NCBI RefSeq assembly: GCF_900496965.1
Contig: NZ_UFQB01000013.1
Span: forward strand, 62,001 to 126,000
Direction of reading: 5' to 3'
DNA length: 64,000 nt
DNA from: Achromobacter agilis
GTDB taxonomy: Bacteria > Pseudomonadota > Gammaproteobacteria > Burkholderiales > Burkholderiaceae_B
Both the position numbers and the translations under genes were made by a program. Shown piece by piece: positions 7,861 through 16,972 of the stretch. The notes under the pieces are model-generated. The model was given only the letters and a program-made list of their open reading frames with translations, was not told the origin of the DNA and did not search any database. Position 1 is the first letter of the stretch, and each line of letters starts with the position of its first letter.

Positions 7861-8589
7861 GTGTCCCAGAATTCGCCGCTTTCCGCTACCGTTCCGTCCC
7901 GTCCCCAGGCTGGCTCCGCCGGCCGCCTCGTCCGCAAGACCGCCGTCGAACTGGTGGTCGACGAGCTGCGCGACCGCATCCTGTCGGGCGCGATTCCCCC
8001 CGGTTCCGCGTTGCGCCAGGAGTTGCTGGCCGAGGAATTGGGAGTAAGCCGCCTGCCGGTGCGCGAGGCCATCCGCCAGCTCAGCGCCGAGGGCCTGATC
8101 GACATGATCCCGCACCGCGGCGCCTATGTGTCCATGCTGTCGCGCGCGGAGGTGCAGGAGTTCTTCGACATCCGCCTGCGGTTGGAGCCTTGGTTGCTGC
8201 GCCTGGCCGTGTCTCAGCACCGCCCCGAGGACCTGGACGGCGCGGCGAGGATCGTGGCGCAGATGGATAGTGCCGAACCGGAGCAGTGGGGCCGGCTCAA
8301 CTGGCAACTGCATGAGCAGCTGTACCGCGCGGCGCAGCGGCCGGCGGCGCTGGCCATGGTGCGCGCCCTGCACGAAAAATCCGAACGTTATTTCCGCTTC
8401 CAGATCGTCAACGCGCCGATCCGCCAGCAGGCCCACGACGAACACAGCGAACTGATCGCGCTGGCCCGGCAGGGCCGGGCGGAACAGGCCGAAGCCGTGC
8501 TGGAGCGGCATATCGGCGAGGCCGCCGAGCAGATACTCGCCATCGTCGACCATCTGCTGGATGCGTCGGCCCTGCAGGAACAGAACTAG
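7861..8589 (+). CDS. GntR-family (FCD) transcriptional regulator, VanR-like
   Basis: 242 residues from GTG 7861, chosen for the AGGCAGG upstream. The longer frame to 7573 runs over the operators and is not coding. The winged helix at about 20-90 has LRQELLAEELGVSRLPVREAIRQLSAEGLIDMIPHRGAYV. The FCD domain has the expected DIRLRLEPWLL helix, a central HEQLYRAA and a final HSELIAL. It overlaps the convergent reductase gene by four bases. It likely binds the TTGGATCCAA sites upstream of itself and may also affect the vanA/vanB-like genes. The ligand is unknown. Confidence 0.88.
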   Translation: MSQNSPLSATVPSRPQAGSAGRLVRKTAVELVVDELRDRILSGAIPPGSALRQELLAEELGVSRLPVREAIRQLSAEGLIDMIPHRGAYVSMLSRAEVQEFFDIRLRLEPWLLRLAVSQHRPEDLDGAARIVAQMDSAEPEQWGRLNWQLHEQLYRAAQRPAALAMVRALHEKSERYFRFQIVNAPIRQQAHDEHSELIALARQGRAEQAEAVLERHIGEAAEQILAIVDHLLDASALQEQN

Positions 8590-9536
8590 ACATCCAGCTC
8601 CAGCGTGCCGCAGCCGCGCGACACGCAGACCATCATGCTGCGGCTGGCGGCGCGTTCCTCGTCGCTGAGCACGTAGTCGCGGTGGTCGACTTCGCCCGAA
8701 AGCACGCCGGCTTCGCAGCTGCGGCACAGACCTTCCCGGCAGGAATAGGGCCAGGCGACGCCGGCGGCTTCCAGCACGTCCAGCACGGATTTGTCCGCGG
8801 GAACGTCATGGCAGCCGCCGCTGCGGGCAAGCCGGACCTTGAAGGCCGCGCCGGGCCCGGAGGCGGCGGGCGCGCCGGCCGCGAAGCGCTCGAAGTGCAC
8901 GCGGGCAGCGGCGATGCCGCCGCGTTCGCAGGCAGCGGCCACCGCCTCCATCAACGGGGCGGGCCCGCAGCAATAGACATGCTGGCCCGGCGCCCGCCGC
9001 GCCTCCAGGTACGCGTCCAGGTCGCAGCGCGCGCCGCCTTGTTCGCCGTCCACGTGCAGATGGACGCGCTCGCCGTGAGGGGCCAGTTCGGACAGGTAGG
9101 CGGCGGCATCGCGGTCGCGCACGCAGTACAGCAGCCGCCAGGGCTCGCCGCGCATGACGCAGGCGTGGATCATGCTCAGGATGGGGGTGATACCGATGCC
9201 CCCCGCGATGAAGAGGTGGCTGGCGGCCTGCGCATGCAGGCCGAACAGCTGCCTGGGTTCGCCGATGTCCACCCGCTCGCCCGCGCGCAATTGCTCATGG
9301 ATGTAGCGCGAGCCGCCGCGCGAGTCCGGCGCCAGGCCGACGCCCAGCCGATAACAGTCCCGCTCTGCCGGACTGCCGCAAAGGGAGTACTGCCTGAGCA
9401 GGCCGTTGCCCAACGCCACGTCCACGTGCGCGCCGGCCTCGAAGGCGGGCAGCATGGCGCCGTCGGGATCGCGCAGTTCCAGGCCGATGACGCCCCGCGC
9501 TTCGTGCACGATGCGGCTAATCACTAGCTTTCTCAT
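8586..9536 (-). CDS. vanB: Vanillate O-demethylase-type oxidoreductase subunit (ferredoxin reductase)
   Basis: 316 residues. In order it has an FMN-binding reductase domain (RQYSLCGSPAERDCYRLGV), an NAD domain (LFIAGGIGITPILSMIHA, HVYCCGPAPLM), and a C-terminal plant-type ferredoxin domain with cysteines in YSCREGLCRSCEAGVLSGEVDHRDYVL-like order. It would pass electrons from NAD(P)H to the Rieske oxygenase encoded immediately upstream with a one-base gap. The pair fits the class IA (phthalate/vanillate) oxygenase plan. The demethylation substrate could be vanillate or another methoxy- or N-methyl-aromatic. Confidence 0.86.
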   Translation of the reverse strand: MRKLVISRIVHEARGVIGLELRDPDGAMLPAFEAGAHVDVALGNGLLRQYSLCGSPAERDCYRLGVGLAPDSRGGSRYIHEQLRAGERVDIGEPRQLFGLHAQAASHLFIAGGIGITPILSMIHACVMRGEPWRLLYCVRDRDAAAYLSELAPHGERVHLHVDGEQGGARCDLDAYLEARRAPGQHVYCCGPAPLMEAVAAACERGGIAAARVHFERFAAGAPAASGPGAAFKVRLARSGGCHDVPADKSVLDVLEAAGVAWPYSCREGLCRSCEAGVLSGEVDHRDYVLSDEERAASRSMMVCVSRGCGTLELDV

Positions 9537-9537
9537 G

Positions 9538-10608
9538 TCAGGCCGCCGTTTGCGCCGGACGGGCGCCGGTTGCGGAGGCTGCGGCCTGCTGCTGCTCTTG
9601 CTCGACGCGGCGGGCCACGACCCAGCGGAACTGGGACAGCGCGGCGTCGATGGACAGTGGCACCATCTTGAAATCCGGCGCTAGCGACAAGGAGCGCTGC
9701 TGCGCGGTGATGATGTCGCGGTCTTCGTCGAAGGCTGCCACCACGCTCTGGTGGATGGACGCGGTGACCTCGGGCTGGTCGATCGAGAAGTTGTGCGGAT
9801 GCGCGAAGAAATAGTGGGTCGACGTCGCGGTCTCCGGCGTCAGCGCCTGGCAGCCCCGGAACTCGATCGCGCCGTCGCGCTTGCCGTCCTGCGCGCCCGC
9901 GCCGGCGGGCGCCATGCCCGAGTCCATCAGCAGGATGCCGGGCAGCGTGAAGTTGTAGATGTTCCAGCGGTCCACCGGGCCGGCCCATTCGCGGACTTTC
10001 TTCGCGAAGGCGGGCGCCTCGGTGTTGAGCGTCCAGCGGGTGATGCGCACGCCGTCGGGCAGCCGGTCGACCTTGGGCGAGATCGATGCGTAGTCCTCGC
10101 TGCCGCCCAGGGTGCTCGGGTGCACGAAGGGCAGGTGCGAGAAATCGAGCAGGTTGTCGGCGATCAGCAGGTAGTTGACGTCATAGTGGATGTAGCCGTC
10201 CTGGCTGCGCCAGTCGGGATGATCCAGCCATTGCGTGTCCGGGATCAGGCCGGGATCCGCGCGCTCCGGGTCGCCCATCCAGATCCAGATCCAGCGGTGC
10301 CGCTCCATCACCGGGAAGGTCCGGACCCTGGCCTGCGGCGGAATGCGCCCCTGTGCCGGCGCTTCGACACAGGCGCCGGAAGGATCGAACTTCAGGCCGT
10401 GGTACATGCAGCGCACGCAATCGCCTTCGCGCCGCCCGACCGACAGGGGCGCGCCGCGGTGGCAGCAGCGGTCTTCCAGCGCCACCAGCCGGCCTTCGCT
10501 GTCGCGGTACATCAGCACGGGCACGCCGATGATGGTGCGCGAGAACAGGCCGTCGGCGCCGACTTCCCGGTCCCAGGCGGCGACGTACCAGGTGTTGTTG
10601 ATGAACAT
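9538..10608 (-). CDS. vanA: Rieske aromatic oxygenase, vanillate demethylase oxygenase type
   Basis: 356 residues from ATG 10608 (MFINNTWYVAAW); an upstream ATG at 10695 would add 29 unlikely residues. The N-terminal Rieske cluster ligands are C48, H50, C67 and H70. The mononuclear iron site is DNLLDFSHLPFVH (D151-H163), with H158 and H163 as ligands. Length and N-terminus agree with VanA-type O-demethylases. It is followed by its reductase and preceded by a LivK-type binding protein on the same strand, which suggests uptake and oxidation of one aromatic acid. Confidence 0.86.
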   Translation of the reverse strand: MFINNTWYVAAWDREVGADGLFSRTIIGVPVLMYRDSEGRLVALEDRCCHRGAPLSVGRREGDCVRCMYHGLKFDPSGACVEAPAQGRIPPQARVRTFPVMERHRWIWIWMGDPERADPGLIPDTQWLDHPDWRSQDGYIHYDVNYLLIADNLLDFSHLPFVHPSTLGGSEDYASISPKVDRLPDGVRITRWTLNTEAPAFAKKVREWAGPVDRWNIYNFTLPGILLMDSGMAPAGAGAQDGKRDGAIEFRGCQALTPETATSTHYFFAHPHNFSIDQPEVTASIHQSVVAAFDEDRDIITAQQRSLSLAPDFKMVPLSIDAALSQFRWVVARRVEQEQQQAAASATGARPAQTAA

Positions 10609-10624
10609 GGGTGAACTCCTCTGT

Positions 10625-11782
10625 TTACTTGACGTAGCGCCAGGCGCCGTCCTTGATCTGCACCATGACCGCGGCGCGTTCGTCGTAGCCGACATGGTCG
10701 GTGGGCGACATGGTGGATACGCCCTGCGAGGTCACGGCGTCGCGGGTGGCTTCCAGCGCGTCGCGCAGGCCCGAGCGGAATGCCGGCGTGCCCGGCTTCG
10801 CCATGGGCAGCGTGGCCTGCAGCGCCCGTTGCAGCACGATGCCCGCGTCCCAGGCGTTGGCCGCGAACACCGACATGGAGTCCTTGCCGTGGGCGGCTTC
10901 GTAGCGCTGCGTCAGATCCAGGGCGACCGCGCGTATCGGGTTGGATTCGTCCAGCTGGCTGGCGACCACGACCGGGCCCACGGCGAACAGCGCGCCCTCG
11001 GCATCCTTGCCGGCAATGCGCAGAAATTCGCGGTTGGCGATGCCGTAGGTCTGGTAGATGCGGCCGGCATAGCCGCGTTCGCGCAGGGACTTCTGCGGCA
11101 GCGCGCCGGGCGTGCCGGAGGCCGCCACGATGACCGCGTCCGGTTTCGCGGCCAGCAGTTTCAGGGCCTGCGCCGTGACGCTGGTGTCGGTCTTCACATA
11201 GCGCTCGGTGGCGGCCAGCTTGATGCCCGCGCGTTCGGCCTGGGCGGAGACCTCGGCCAGCCAGCTGTCGCCGTAGGCGTCCGCGAAGCCGATAAAGCCC
11301 AGCGTCTTTACGCCGGCGGCCTTCATGTGCGCGACGGTGCCGGCCACCATCAGGTTCTCGTTCTGCACGACCTTGAACACCCAATGGCGCTGCGCATCCA
11401 TGGGCTCGACCAGCTTGGACCCGGCCGCCAGGCTCATCAAGGGCACCTTCTTCTCGTGGGCGATGGGCAGAAGGGTCAGGGTCGCGGGAGTGACCGAGGT
11501 GCCCAGCACCACGTCCACGTTGTGCTCGTCGACGAGGCGGCGGAAGGCGCGGGCGGCGCCGGTGGCGTCCGAAGCGTCGTCCAGCACGATGTAGCGGATC
11601 GTCTCGCCCGCGACCTCTCGCGGCAGCAGGTCGATGGCGTTTTTGGCCGGGCCGCCCAGCGAAGCGGCGGGACCGGTCAGCGACAGGATGACGCCGACGC
11701 CGATATCGGCGGAGGCGACGCTACAGGACAGCAGGGCGCACGAAACCAGCACCGCGCGCACGGGGCGTAGAAGGGGCTTCAA
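10625..11782 (-). CDS. LivK-type ABC transporter substrate-binding protein
   Basis: 385 residues from TTG 11782, with GGAG eight bases upstream. It has a signal peptide (LVSCALLSCSVASAD) and the periplasmic binding protein type 1 fold: IGVGVILSLTGPAASLGGPAKNAI at the start, EHNVDVVLGTSVTPATLTLLPIAHEKKVPLMS, and TLGFIGFADAYGDSWL. It heads the oxygenase operon (16-base gap to vanA). No permease or ATPase of this class is nearby, so it must borrow a LivHMGF-type transporter. An aromatic acid ligand is an inference from context. Confidence 0.86.
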   Translation of the reverse strand: MKPLLRPVRAVLVSCALLSCSVASADIGVGVILSLTGPAASLGGPAKNAIDLLPREVAGETIRYIVLDDASDATGAARAFRRLVDEHNVDVVLGTSVTPATLTLLPIAHEKKVPLMSLAAGSKLVEPMDAQRHWVFKVVQNENLMVAGTVAHMKAAGVKTLGFIGFADAYGDSWLAEVSAQAERAGIKLAATERYVKTDTSVTAQALKLLAAKPDAVIVAASGTPGALPQKSLRERGYAGRIYQTYGIANREFLRIAGKDAEGALFAVGPVVVASQLDESNPIRAVALDLTQRYEAAHGKDSMSVFAANAWDAGIVLQRALQATLPMAKPGTPAFRSGLRDALEATRDAVTSQGVSTMSPTDHVGYDERAAVMVQIKDGAWRYVK

Positions 11783-11880
11783 GATGTTGTCTCCTTGTGG
11801 AAACGCCGATCTGCGCGGCGTTTGACAAGAAGATAGAGAGCGGCGGAATATGCGTCAATGTCATGTAGCTGATTCTGGAA

Positions 11881-12834
11881 ATGCACAATATGCATAACGA
11901 AAAGCTGGACTTGAATCTGCTCGCGGTGTTCGACAGCCTGATGCGCGAGCGCAGCGTGACCCGCGCGGGGGAACAGCTGGGCCTGTCGCAAAGCGCCATG
12001 AGCCATGCTGTGAATCGCCTGCGCGCCTTCTTCGACGACCCGCTATTCGTGAAGACCGGGCAGGGCATGCAGCCCACGCCCAAGTCCGAGAGCCTGGCGC
12101 CCACCATCCTGGCGCTGATGGCGACGATACGCGGGCAGGTGCTGTCGCAGGCGCAGTTCGATCCGGCCTCGGCCATGCGCGTGTTCACGCTGTGCATGAC
12201 GGACATGGGGGAGCTGGTGTTCCTGCCGCCGCTGATCGAGCGGCTGCGCGAATTGGCGCCGCATTGCACCCTGCGCACGCGCCAGGTGCCGCTGCCGCAG
12301 GTGGAACCGCTGCTGGCGTCGGGCGAGGTGGATCTGGTGCTGGGGTCGCTGCGCGCCGCGCCGCAGGGCCTGTTCCAGCAGCAGTTGTTCATGCACCGTT
12401 TCGTGACGCTGGTCAGCGTGAAAAACAAGGAAGTGGGCGACGAGATGACGCTGGAGCAATTCCAGCGCATGCCGCAGATCGTGGTGACGTTGGCGGGCCG
12501 GTCGTCCGAAGCCTATGACAGCGCGCTGGAGGAGCAGGGCGTCAAGCGCAACATCTTCCTGTCAACGCCGCACTTCCTGGTGGTGCCCTTATTGCTGGAC
12601 CGGCATCCGGACCTGATCGCCACCGTGCCGCAGGAGCTGGGCAATGTGTTCGGCGCCTATGGGGTGGTCAAGGTGCTGGAGCCGCCGCTGCCGCTGCCGT
12701 CTTTCGCGCTGCGCCAGCACTGGCATCCGCGCTTTCACCAGGACCCCGCCATCATCTGGCTGCGGGAACTGGTGAAGGACACGTTCGACGGCTATCCCTG
12801 GGACGGTGCGCGCGGAAAGCGGCATGGGGCCTGA
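11881..12834 (+). CDS. LysR-family regulator (NodD-like N-terminus)
   Basis: 317 residues. The HTH is KLDLNLLAVFDSLMRERSVTRAGEQLGLSQSAMSHAVNRLRAFFDDPLFVKTGQGMQPTPK, the pattern of the NodD/LeuO/PcaQ-like subgroup. A LysR substrate domain follows. It is divergent from the binding-protein/oxygenase operon with a 98-base gap, so it is the likely activator of that operon. The ATG lies in ATGCACAATATGCAT, an imperfect palindrome. Its stop overlaps a hairpin shared with the convergent Bug gene. Confidence 0.88.
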   Translation: MHNMHNEKLDLNLLAVFDSLMRERSVTRAGEQLGLSQSAMSHAVNRLRAFFDDPLFVKTGQGMQPTPKSESLAPTILALMATIRGQVLSQAQFDPASAMRVFTLCMTDMGELVFLPPLIERLRELAPHCTLRTRQVPLPQVEPLLASGEVDLVLGSLRAAPQGLFQQQLFMHRFVTLVSVKNKEVGDEMTLEQFQRMPQIVVTLAGRSSEAYDSALEEQGVKRNIFLSTPHFLVVPLLLDRHPDLIATVPQELGNVFGAYGVVKVLEPPLPLPSFALRQHWHPRFHQDPAIIWLRELVKDTFDGYPWDGARGKRHGA

Positions 12835-12855
12835 GCCGTCGCCTCGCAGGCTCAG
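12831..12855. terminator. Bidirectional hairpin over two convergent stop codons
   Basis: CTGAGCC (12831-12837) pairs with GGCTCAG (12849-12855) across an 11-base loop. The stem contains both the LysR TGA and the TCA of the leftward Bug gene. It lacks a strong T run. Confidence 0.5.
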
Positions 12856-13838
12856 TTGATCTTGATGTTGCGTTCCTTGACCAGCGTCTTCCACTGCGCC
12901 GTTTCGCGGCCCAGGTAATCGCGCAGTTCCTCGGGCGAGCCGCCGATGGACTCGGCGCCGATCGAATCCAGCGTGGCGCGCACCTTCGGGTCCGCCAGCG
13001 CCTGGCGCATGGCCGTGTTCAGCTTGGTGACGACCTCGGGCGGGGTGCCCGCCGGTGCAAAGGCCGCGAACCAGGGCATCAGCTCGTAACCGGGCAGGCC
13101 GCTCTCGGCGATGGTGGGCACGTCGGGCAGGGCGGCCGAGCGCTTGCTCGTGGTCACGCCCAGGGCGCGCAGCTTGCCCGCCTCGATGTGGGGCTTGGCC
13201 GAGGTGATGCTGTCGAACATGTAGTCCACCTGTCCGCCGAGCAGGTCGGCGATGGCCGGACCGCTGCCCTTGTAGGGCACGTGCAGCATTTCCACGTTGG
13301 CCATGGAAAGGAACAGTTCTCCCGCCAGGTGGATGGACGTGCCCACGCCCGCGGAGGCGTAGGTGTAGTGATCGGGCTGCGCCTTGGCTTTCGCGATCAC
13401 GTCCTGCACGCTGGTTGCGCCGGTGCGGGCGGGGTTGGTGACCAGCACGTTGGGCACCACGGCCAGCAGCGAAATGGGGGCGAAGTCCTTGATCGGGTCG
13501 TAGTTCAGGTCCGCGTACAGCGCGGGATTGACCGCCATGCCGTTGGCGACGATCAGGATGGTGTAGCCGTCGGGCTTGGCGCGGGCCACGCTGGCCGCGC
13601 CGATATTGCCGCCCGCGCCCGCGCGGTTCTCGACGATGAAAGAGGTGTTGAGCTGCTTGCCCATCGATTCGCCCAGGGTGCGGGCGATGCTGTCCATGGC
13701 GCCGCCGGGCGGGAAGGGCACGATCCATTTGACGGGGCGTTCGGGGTAGCCGTCCGCCCGCGCGGCCGTGGCGCCGCCCAGCATGGCCAGGCCCGCGCAG
13801 GCCAGGGCGAAGGTGTTGAGTACGTGACGCAAGCGCAT
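12852..13838 (-). CDS. Bug/TctC-family periplasmic solute receptor
   Basis: 328 residues with a signal peptide (MRLRHVLNTFALACAGLAML, cleavage near AARAD). Blocks are VKWIVPFPPGGAMDSIARTLGE, VENRAGAGGNIGAASVARAKPDGYTI, LHVPYKGSGPAI and LPDVPTIAESGLPGY. It lies downstream of the muconate-cycloisomerase-like gene on the same strand with a 66-base gap and is probably part of that operon. The ligand may be the cis,cis-muconate-like or lactone compound handled there. That is inference only. Confidence 0.9.
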   Translation of the reverse strand: MRLRHVLNTFALACAGLAMLGGATAARADGYPERPVKWIVPFPPGGAMDSIARTLGESMGKQLNTSFIVENRAGAGGNIGAASVARAKPDGYTILIVANGMAVNPALYADLNYDPIKDFAPISLLAVVPNVLVTNPARTGATSVQDVIAKAKAQPDHYTYASAGVGTSIHLAGELFLSMANVEMLHVPYKGSGPAIADLLGGQVDYMFDSITSAKPHIEAGKLRALGVTTSKRSAALPDVPTIAESGLPGYELMPWFAAFAPAGTPPEVVTKLNTAMRQALADPKVRATLDSIGAESIGGSPEELRDYLGRETAQWKTLVKERNIKIN

Positions 13839-13904
13839 GATTGTCTCCGTAGTGCTTGAATTATTGTGGTGCGGCGCCGAGGGCGCGCGCGGTCCTGCCA
13901 GGGC

Positions 13905-15029
13905 TTAGCGGTCCCGGCGGTAGAAGGACAGTTTGTCCTCGTCCAGCGTCAGTCCGAGGCCGGGGCCGTCGGGCAGTTCCATTTCAAAATCCGAATACCG
14001 CGGCGGATTGGCGACGATGTCGTCTTTCAGCAGCAGCGGGCCGAATAGCTCGGTGCCCCAGGACAGGCGCGGCAGGCATGCGAAGCCGTGGGCGGAAGCG
14101 ATCGAGCCGACCGAGCCTTCCAGCATCGTGCCGCCATAGAGCGACATGCCGGCCGCGTCGCCCACGGCGGCGGTGCGCAGCATTTCGTGGATGCCGCCCG
14201 ACTTGGAGATCTTCAGCGCCAGCACGTCGGCGGCGCCCAGCCGCGCGATGTCCAGCGCGTCCTCGGGGCCGTTCAGCGCTTCGTCCGCCATGATGGGCAC
14301 GACGAACCGCGCCGCCAGGCGGGCCATGCCGGCCAGGTTGGCGCGGGGGATGGGTTGCTCGATCAGGTCCACGCCGGCCGCTTCCAGCCGGGCGATGGCG
14401 CCCGCCGCGTCGGCTTCGTTCCAGGCCTGGTTCACGTCTACGGTCACGCGGGCGCGGTCGCCCAGCGCCTGCTTGATGCGCGAGACGTGAGCCACGTCGT
14501 CCGAAACGGCGCGCCGGCCTACCTTGAGCTTGAAGGTATTGTGGCGGCGGCTTTGCAGCAGCGATTCGGCTTCCTCGATATCGCGGACGGTATCGCCGCT
14601 GGCCAGGGTCCACAGCACCGGCAGGCGGGTGCGCACCGCGCCGCCCAGCAGCGTCGACACGGGCACGCCCAGGCGTTTGCCCTGCGCGTCCAGCAGTGCG
14701 CTTTCCAGCGCCGATTTCGCGTAGCGATTGCCGCGCGCCACGGACGCCAGACGGTACATGGCCGCGTGGATGTTGGCGGCATCCAGGCCGGCCAGGGCCG
14801 GCGCCAGGTAGGTGTCGATGGCCAGCTTGATGCCCTCCGGGCTTTCCTCGCCATAGGCCAGGCCGCCGATGGTGGTGGCTTCGCCGATGCCTTCGATGCC
14901 GTCGCTGCAGCGCAGGCGCACGATCACCAGCGTCTGGCGTTGCATGACTGCCATGGCCAACTGGTGGGCGCGGATCGTCGGCAGGTCCACCAGGATGGCC
15001 TCGACGGAGAGAATGCTTGCCTGATTCAT
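13905..15029 (-). CDS. catB: Muconate cycloisomerase-like enolase-superfamily enzyme
   Basis: 374 residues, normal for CatB. Enolase-superfamily residues are all visible: KLK with K167 and K169, metal ligands D198, E224 and D249, and the second general base K273 in LKISKSGG. The N-terminus (VDLPTIRAHQLAMAVMQRQTLVIVRL) is typical of muconate cycloisomerases, which turn cis,cis-muconate into muconolactone. It is divergent from a CatR-like regulator. catA and catC are absent, and the partner is a Bug receptor, so a related lactonisation or racemisation is possible. Confidence 0.85.
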   Translation of the reverse strand: MNQASILSVEAILVDLPTIRAHQLAMAVMQRQTLVIVRLRCSDGIEGIGEATTIGGLAYGEESPEGIKLAIDTYLAPALAGLDAANIHAAMYRLASVARGNRYAKSALESALLDAQGKRLGVPVSTLLGGAVRTRLPVLWTLASGDTVRDIEEAESLLQSRRHNTFKLKVGRRAVSDDVAHVSRIKQALGDRARVTVDVNQAWNEADAAGAIARLEAAGVDLIEQPIPRANLAGMARLAARFVVPIMADEALNGPEDALDIARLGAADVLALKISKSGGIHEMLRTAAVGDAAGMSLYGGTMLEGSVGSIASAHGFACLPRLSWGTELFGPLLLKDDIVANPPRYSDFEMELPDGPGLGLTLDEDKLSFYRRDR

Positions 15030-15091
15030 ACTTTTTCAGCTAGAGGTTCTACGATAACGGCAGTATGGCTTGCATTTTCGCCCGGAGTCCA

Positions 15092-15127
15092 AGACTATAT
15101 GGGTTCCAATTAATACCTTTATGGTCT
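15092..15127. promoter_or_regulatory. Candidate LysR site between divergent catB-like and catR-like genes
   Basis: AGACTATA (15092-15099) and TATGGTCT (15120-15127) form an inverted repeat with 7 of 8 matching positions, 20 bases apart. It lies 10 bases before the regulator start and about 63 bases from the enzyme start. This suits autoregulation by the LysR protein. Confidence 0.35.
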
Positions 15128-15136
15128 GAATAGGTC

Positions 15137-16027
15137 ATGCAACTGAGGTATCTGCGCTATTTCCAGGCCGTCGCGGAAGAGGGCAGTTTCACGCGCGCGG
15201 CCGCCAGGCTGCACATGGCCCAGCCGCCGTTGAGCCGCCAGATCCGCCAGTTCGAGGAAGAATTGGGCGTGCAGCTGTTCGAGCGCACGACGCGGGCGTT
15301 GCGCCTGACCGATGCCGGCCGCTTCCTGCTGGAACAGTCGCGCGTGCTCACGGTGCGCCTGGAAGAAGCGCTGGAAGGCACGCGCAGGATGGGGCAGACG
15401 CAGCGGCGCTGGTTCGGCATCGGCTTCGTGCCCTCCACGCTGTACGGCTTCGTGCCGGAGCTGATCCGCCAATTGCGCGCCGCGGATCCGCAGGTCGAGG
15501 TCGGCCTGGCGGAAATGACCACCTTGCCGCAACTTGAGGCGCTCAAGGCGGGCCGCATCGACCTGGGCATCGGCCGCATCCTGCTGGACGATCCGGCTAT
15601 CGAGCGCCGCGTGCTGATGACCGAACCGCTGATGGCCGCGGTGCCGCTGCACCACCCGCTGGCGGGCTTGCCGCGGGTGTCGGTCGAGCGGCTGGCGCAG
15701 GAACCCTTCGTGCTGTATCCGGCGCGTCCACGGCCGAACTTCGCGGACCACGTGCAGGGGCTGTTCCGCGCGGCGGGGCATGCGGTCCAGGTGGTGCAGG
15801 AGGCCAATGAATTGCAGACCGCCATCGGCCTGGTCGCCGCGGGGCTGGGCGTGAGCGTGGTGCCGGCCTCGGTGCAGCGCCTGCAGCGGCAGGATGTGGC
15901 GCACGTGCGCATCGACGCCGACGCCTTCGTGTCGCCCGTGATCGTCAGCTACCGCAAGGACGATGCGTCGCCGTTCCTCGAGCGCGCGCTGTCGCTGGCC
16001 GCCGAGCTGGCGCGCGCGCCGGGCTAG
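15137..16027 (+). CDS. LysR-family regulator, CatR/BenM-like
   Basis: 296 residues. The HTH is MQLRYLRYFQAVAEEGSFTRAAARLHMAQPPLSRQIRQFEEELGVQLFERTTRALRLTDAGRFL, the classic CatR/ClcR/BenM start. Substrate-domain features such as GFVPSTLYGFVPELI and the GRIDLGIGRILLDDP loop fit that subgroup. These proteins activate divergent catechol-branch operons in response to muconate-type effectors. Its divergent orientation to the muconate-cycloisomerase-like gene (107-base gap) supports the same role here. Confidence 0.9.
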   Translation: MQLRYLRYFQAVAEEGSFTRAAARLHMAQPPLSRQIRQFEEELGVQLFERTTRALRLTDAGRFLLEQSRVLTVRLEEALEGTRRMGQTQRRWFGIGFVPSTLYGFVPELIRQLRAADPQVEVGLAEMTTLPQLEALKAGRIDLGIGRILLDDPAIERRVLMTEPLMAAVPLHHPLAGLPRVSVERLAQEPFVLYPARPRPNFADHVQGLFRAAGHAVQVVQEANELQTAIGLVAAGLGVSVVPASVQRLQRQDVAHVRIDADAFVSPVIVSYRKDDASPFLERALSLAAELARAPG

Positions 16028-16259
16028 CGCCGCGCGGCCGCCTGGCTTTCCCTTTCGCCGATTGTTGTTGCCGGGGCAACACCGTGCGTCCGCGCGCGGA
16101 TCTACTGCCGCGCGGCGCGCGCCGATACGATCTGTGCTCATCATCGCCGGTTTTGCCGCAGTCCACCGCAGGCGCGGCTTCGGCGAACATCGCAAACATC
16201 CGCCAGCGCGCTTTCGGAGCGCCGCCGGGCCGGGCACAGGAACGATCGAGGAGAACGCC

Positions 16260-16925
16260 ATGCTGTCCCACGAACTGATCGCGCAATATGGCGCGCTGGC
16301 CGTGTTCCTGAATGTGCTGGGGGCCTCGCTGGGGCTGCCGCTGCCGGTGATGCCGACCCTGGTGGCCGTCGGGGCGGGCAGCGCGGCGGCCGCGCATGAC
16401 CTGTCTTCGGTGCTGCCGCAGTACGCGCTGATGCTGGGCGCCGCCATCGGCGGCGGCCTGCTCGGGGACCTGGTCTGGTTCCAAGGCGGACGCCGCTACG
16501 GCGGGCGCACGCTGCACGCCGTCTGCACGCTGTCGCCGTCCCGCGACCGCTGCATCAGCAAGACTGAAGGATTCTTCGAGCGCTGGGGCGTGCGGCTGCT
16601 GTTCGTGGCGCGGTTCGTGCCCGGACTGGCGCTGGTCGCCGTGCCGCTGTGCGGCGCGATGGCGGTCAGGCTGCGCACCTTCATCTGGCACGACTGCGCG
16701 GGCGTCGCCCTGTGGGCGTCGGCGGGCCTGGTCGTCGGCGCGGCCTTTGCGGCGCAGATCAAGGCGATGGTCCGGCTGGCGTCCCGCCTGGGCTGGCCGG
16801 CGCTGGCCATCAGCGCCGCCGCCGTGGCGGCCTGCGTCCTGTACCGCTACTGCCGGCGCACCGTGCTGGCGAAGGCGCGCGAACAGGCGGTGATCGTCGC
16901 GGGCCAGCCGGCCGGCGGGCAATAG
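16260..16925 (+). CDS. DedA/SNARE-associated family membrane protein
   Basis: 221 residues from ATG 16260, with GAGGAG about seven bases upstream. It has several hydrophobic segments and the DedA pattern LGASLGLPLPVMPTLVAVGAG near the start, GGGLLGDLVWFQGGRRYG, then FFERWGVRLLFVARFVPGLALVAVPLCGAMAVRLRTF. The phospholipid-translocase-like domain of DedA proteins supports membrane homeostasis. The C-terminal tail after the last membrane segment is basic. It is followed 47 bases later by a bestrophin gene, so the two may be co-transcribed. The 232 bases before it hold no gene I can support. Confidence 0.85.
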   Translation: MLSHELIAQYGALAVFLNVLGASLGLPLPVMPTLVAVGAGSAAAAHDLSSVLPQYALMLGAAIGGGLLGDLVWFQGGRRYGGRTLHAVCTLSPSRDRCISKTEGFFERWGVRLLFVARFVPGLALVAVPLCGAMAVRLRTFIWHDCAGVALWASAGLVVGAAFAAQIKAMVRLASRLGWPALAISAAAVAACVLYRYCRRTVLAKAREQAVIVAGQPAGGQ

Positions 16926-16972
16926 CGGGCCGCCAGGAAACGGCCGGCGGCATTTCCAAAGGAGTCCACATC

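Noticed and set aside
16067-16080. Palindrome GTTGCC-GG-GGCAAC after the CatR-like gene
   Set aside because: The two-base loop is too small for a hairpin, there is no T run, and no gene start nearby needs an operator.
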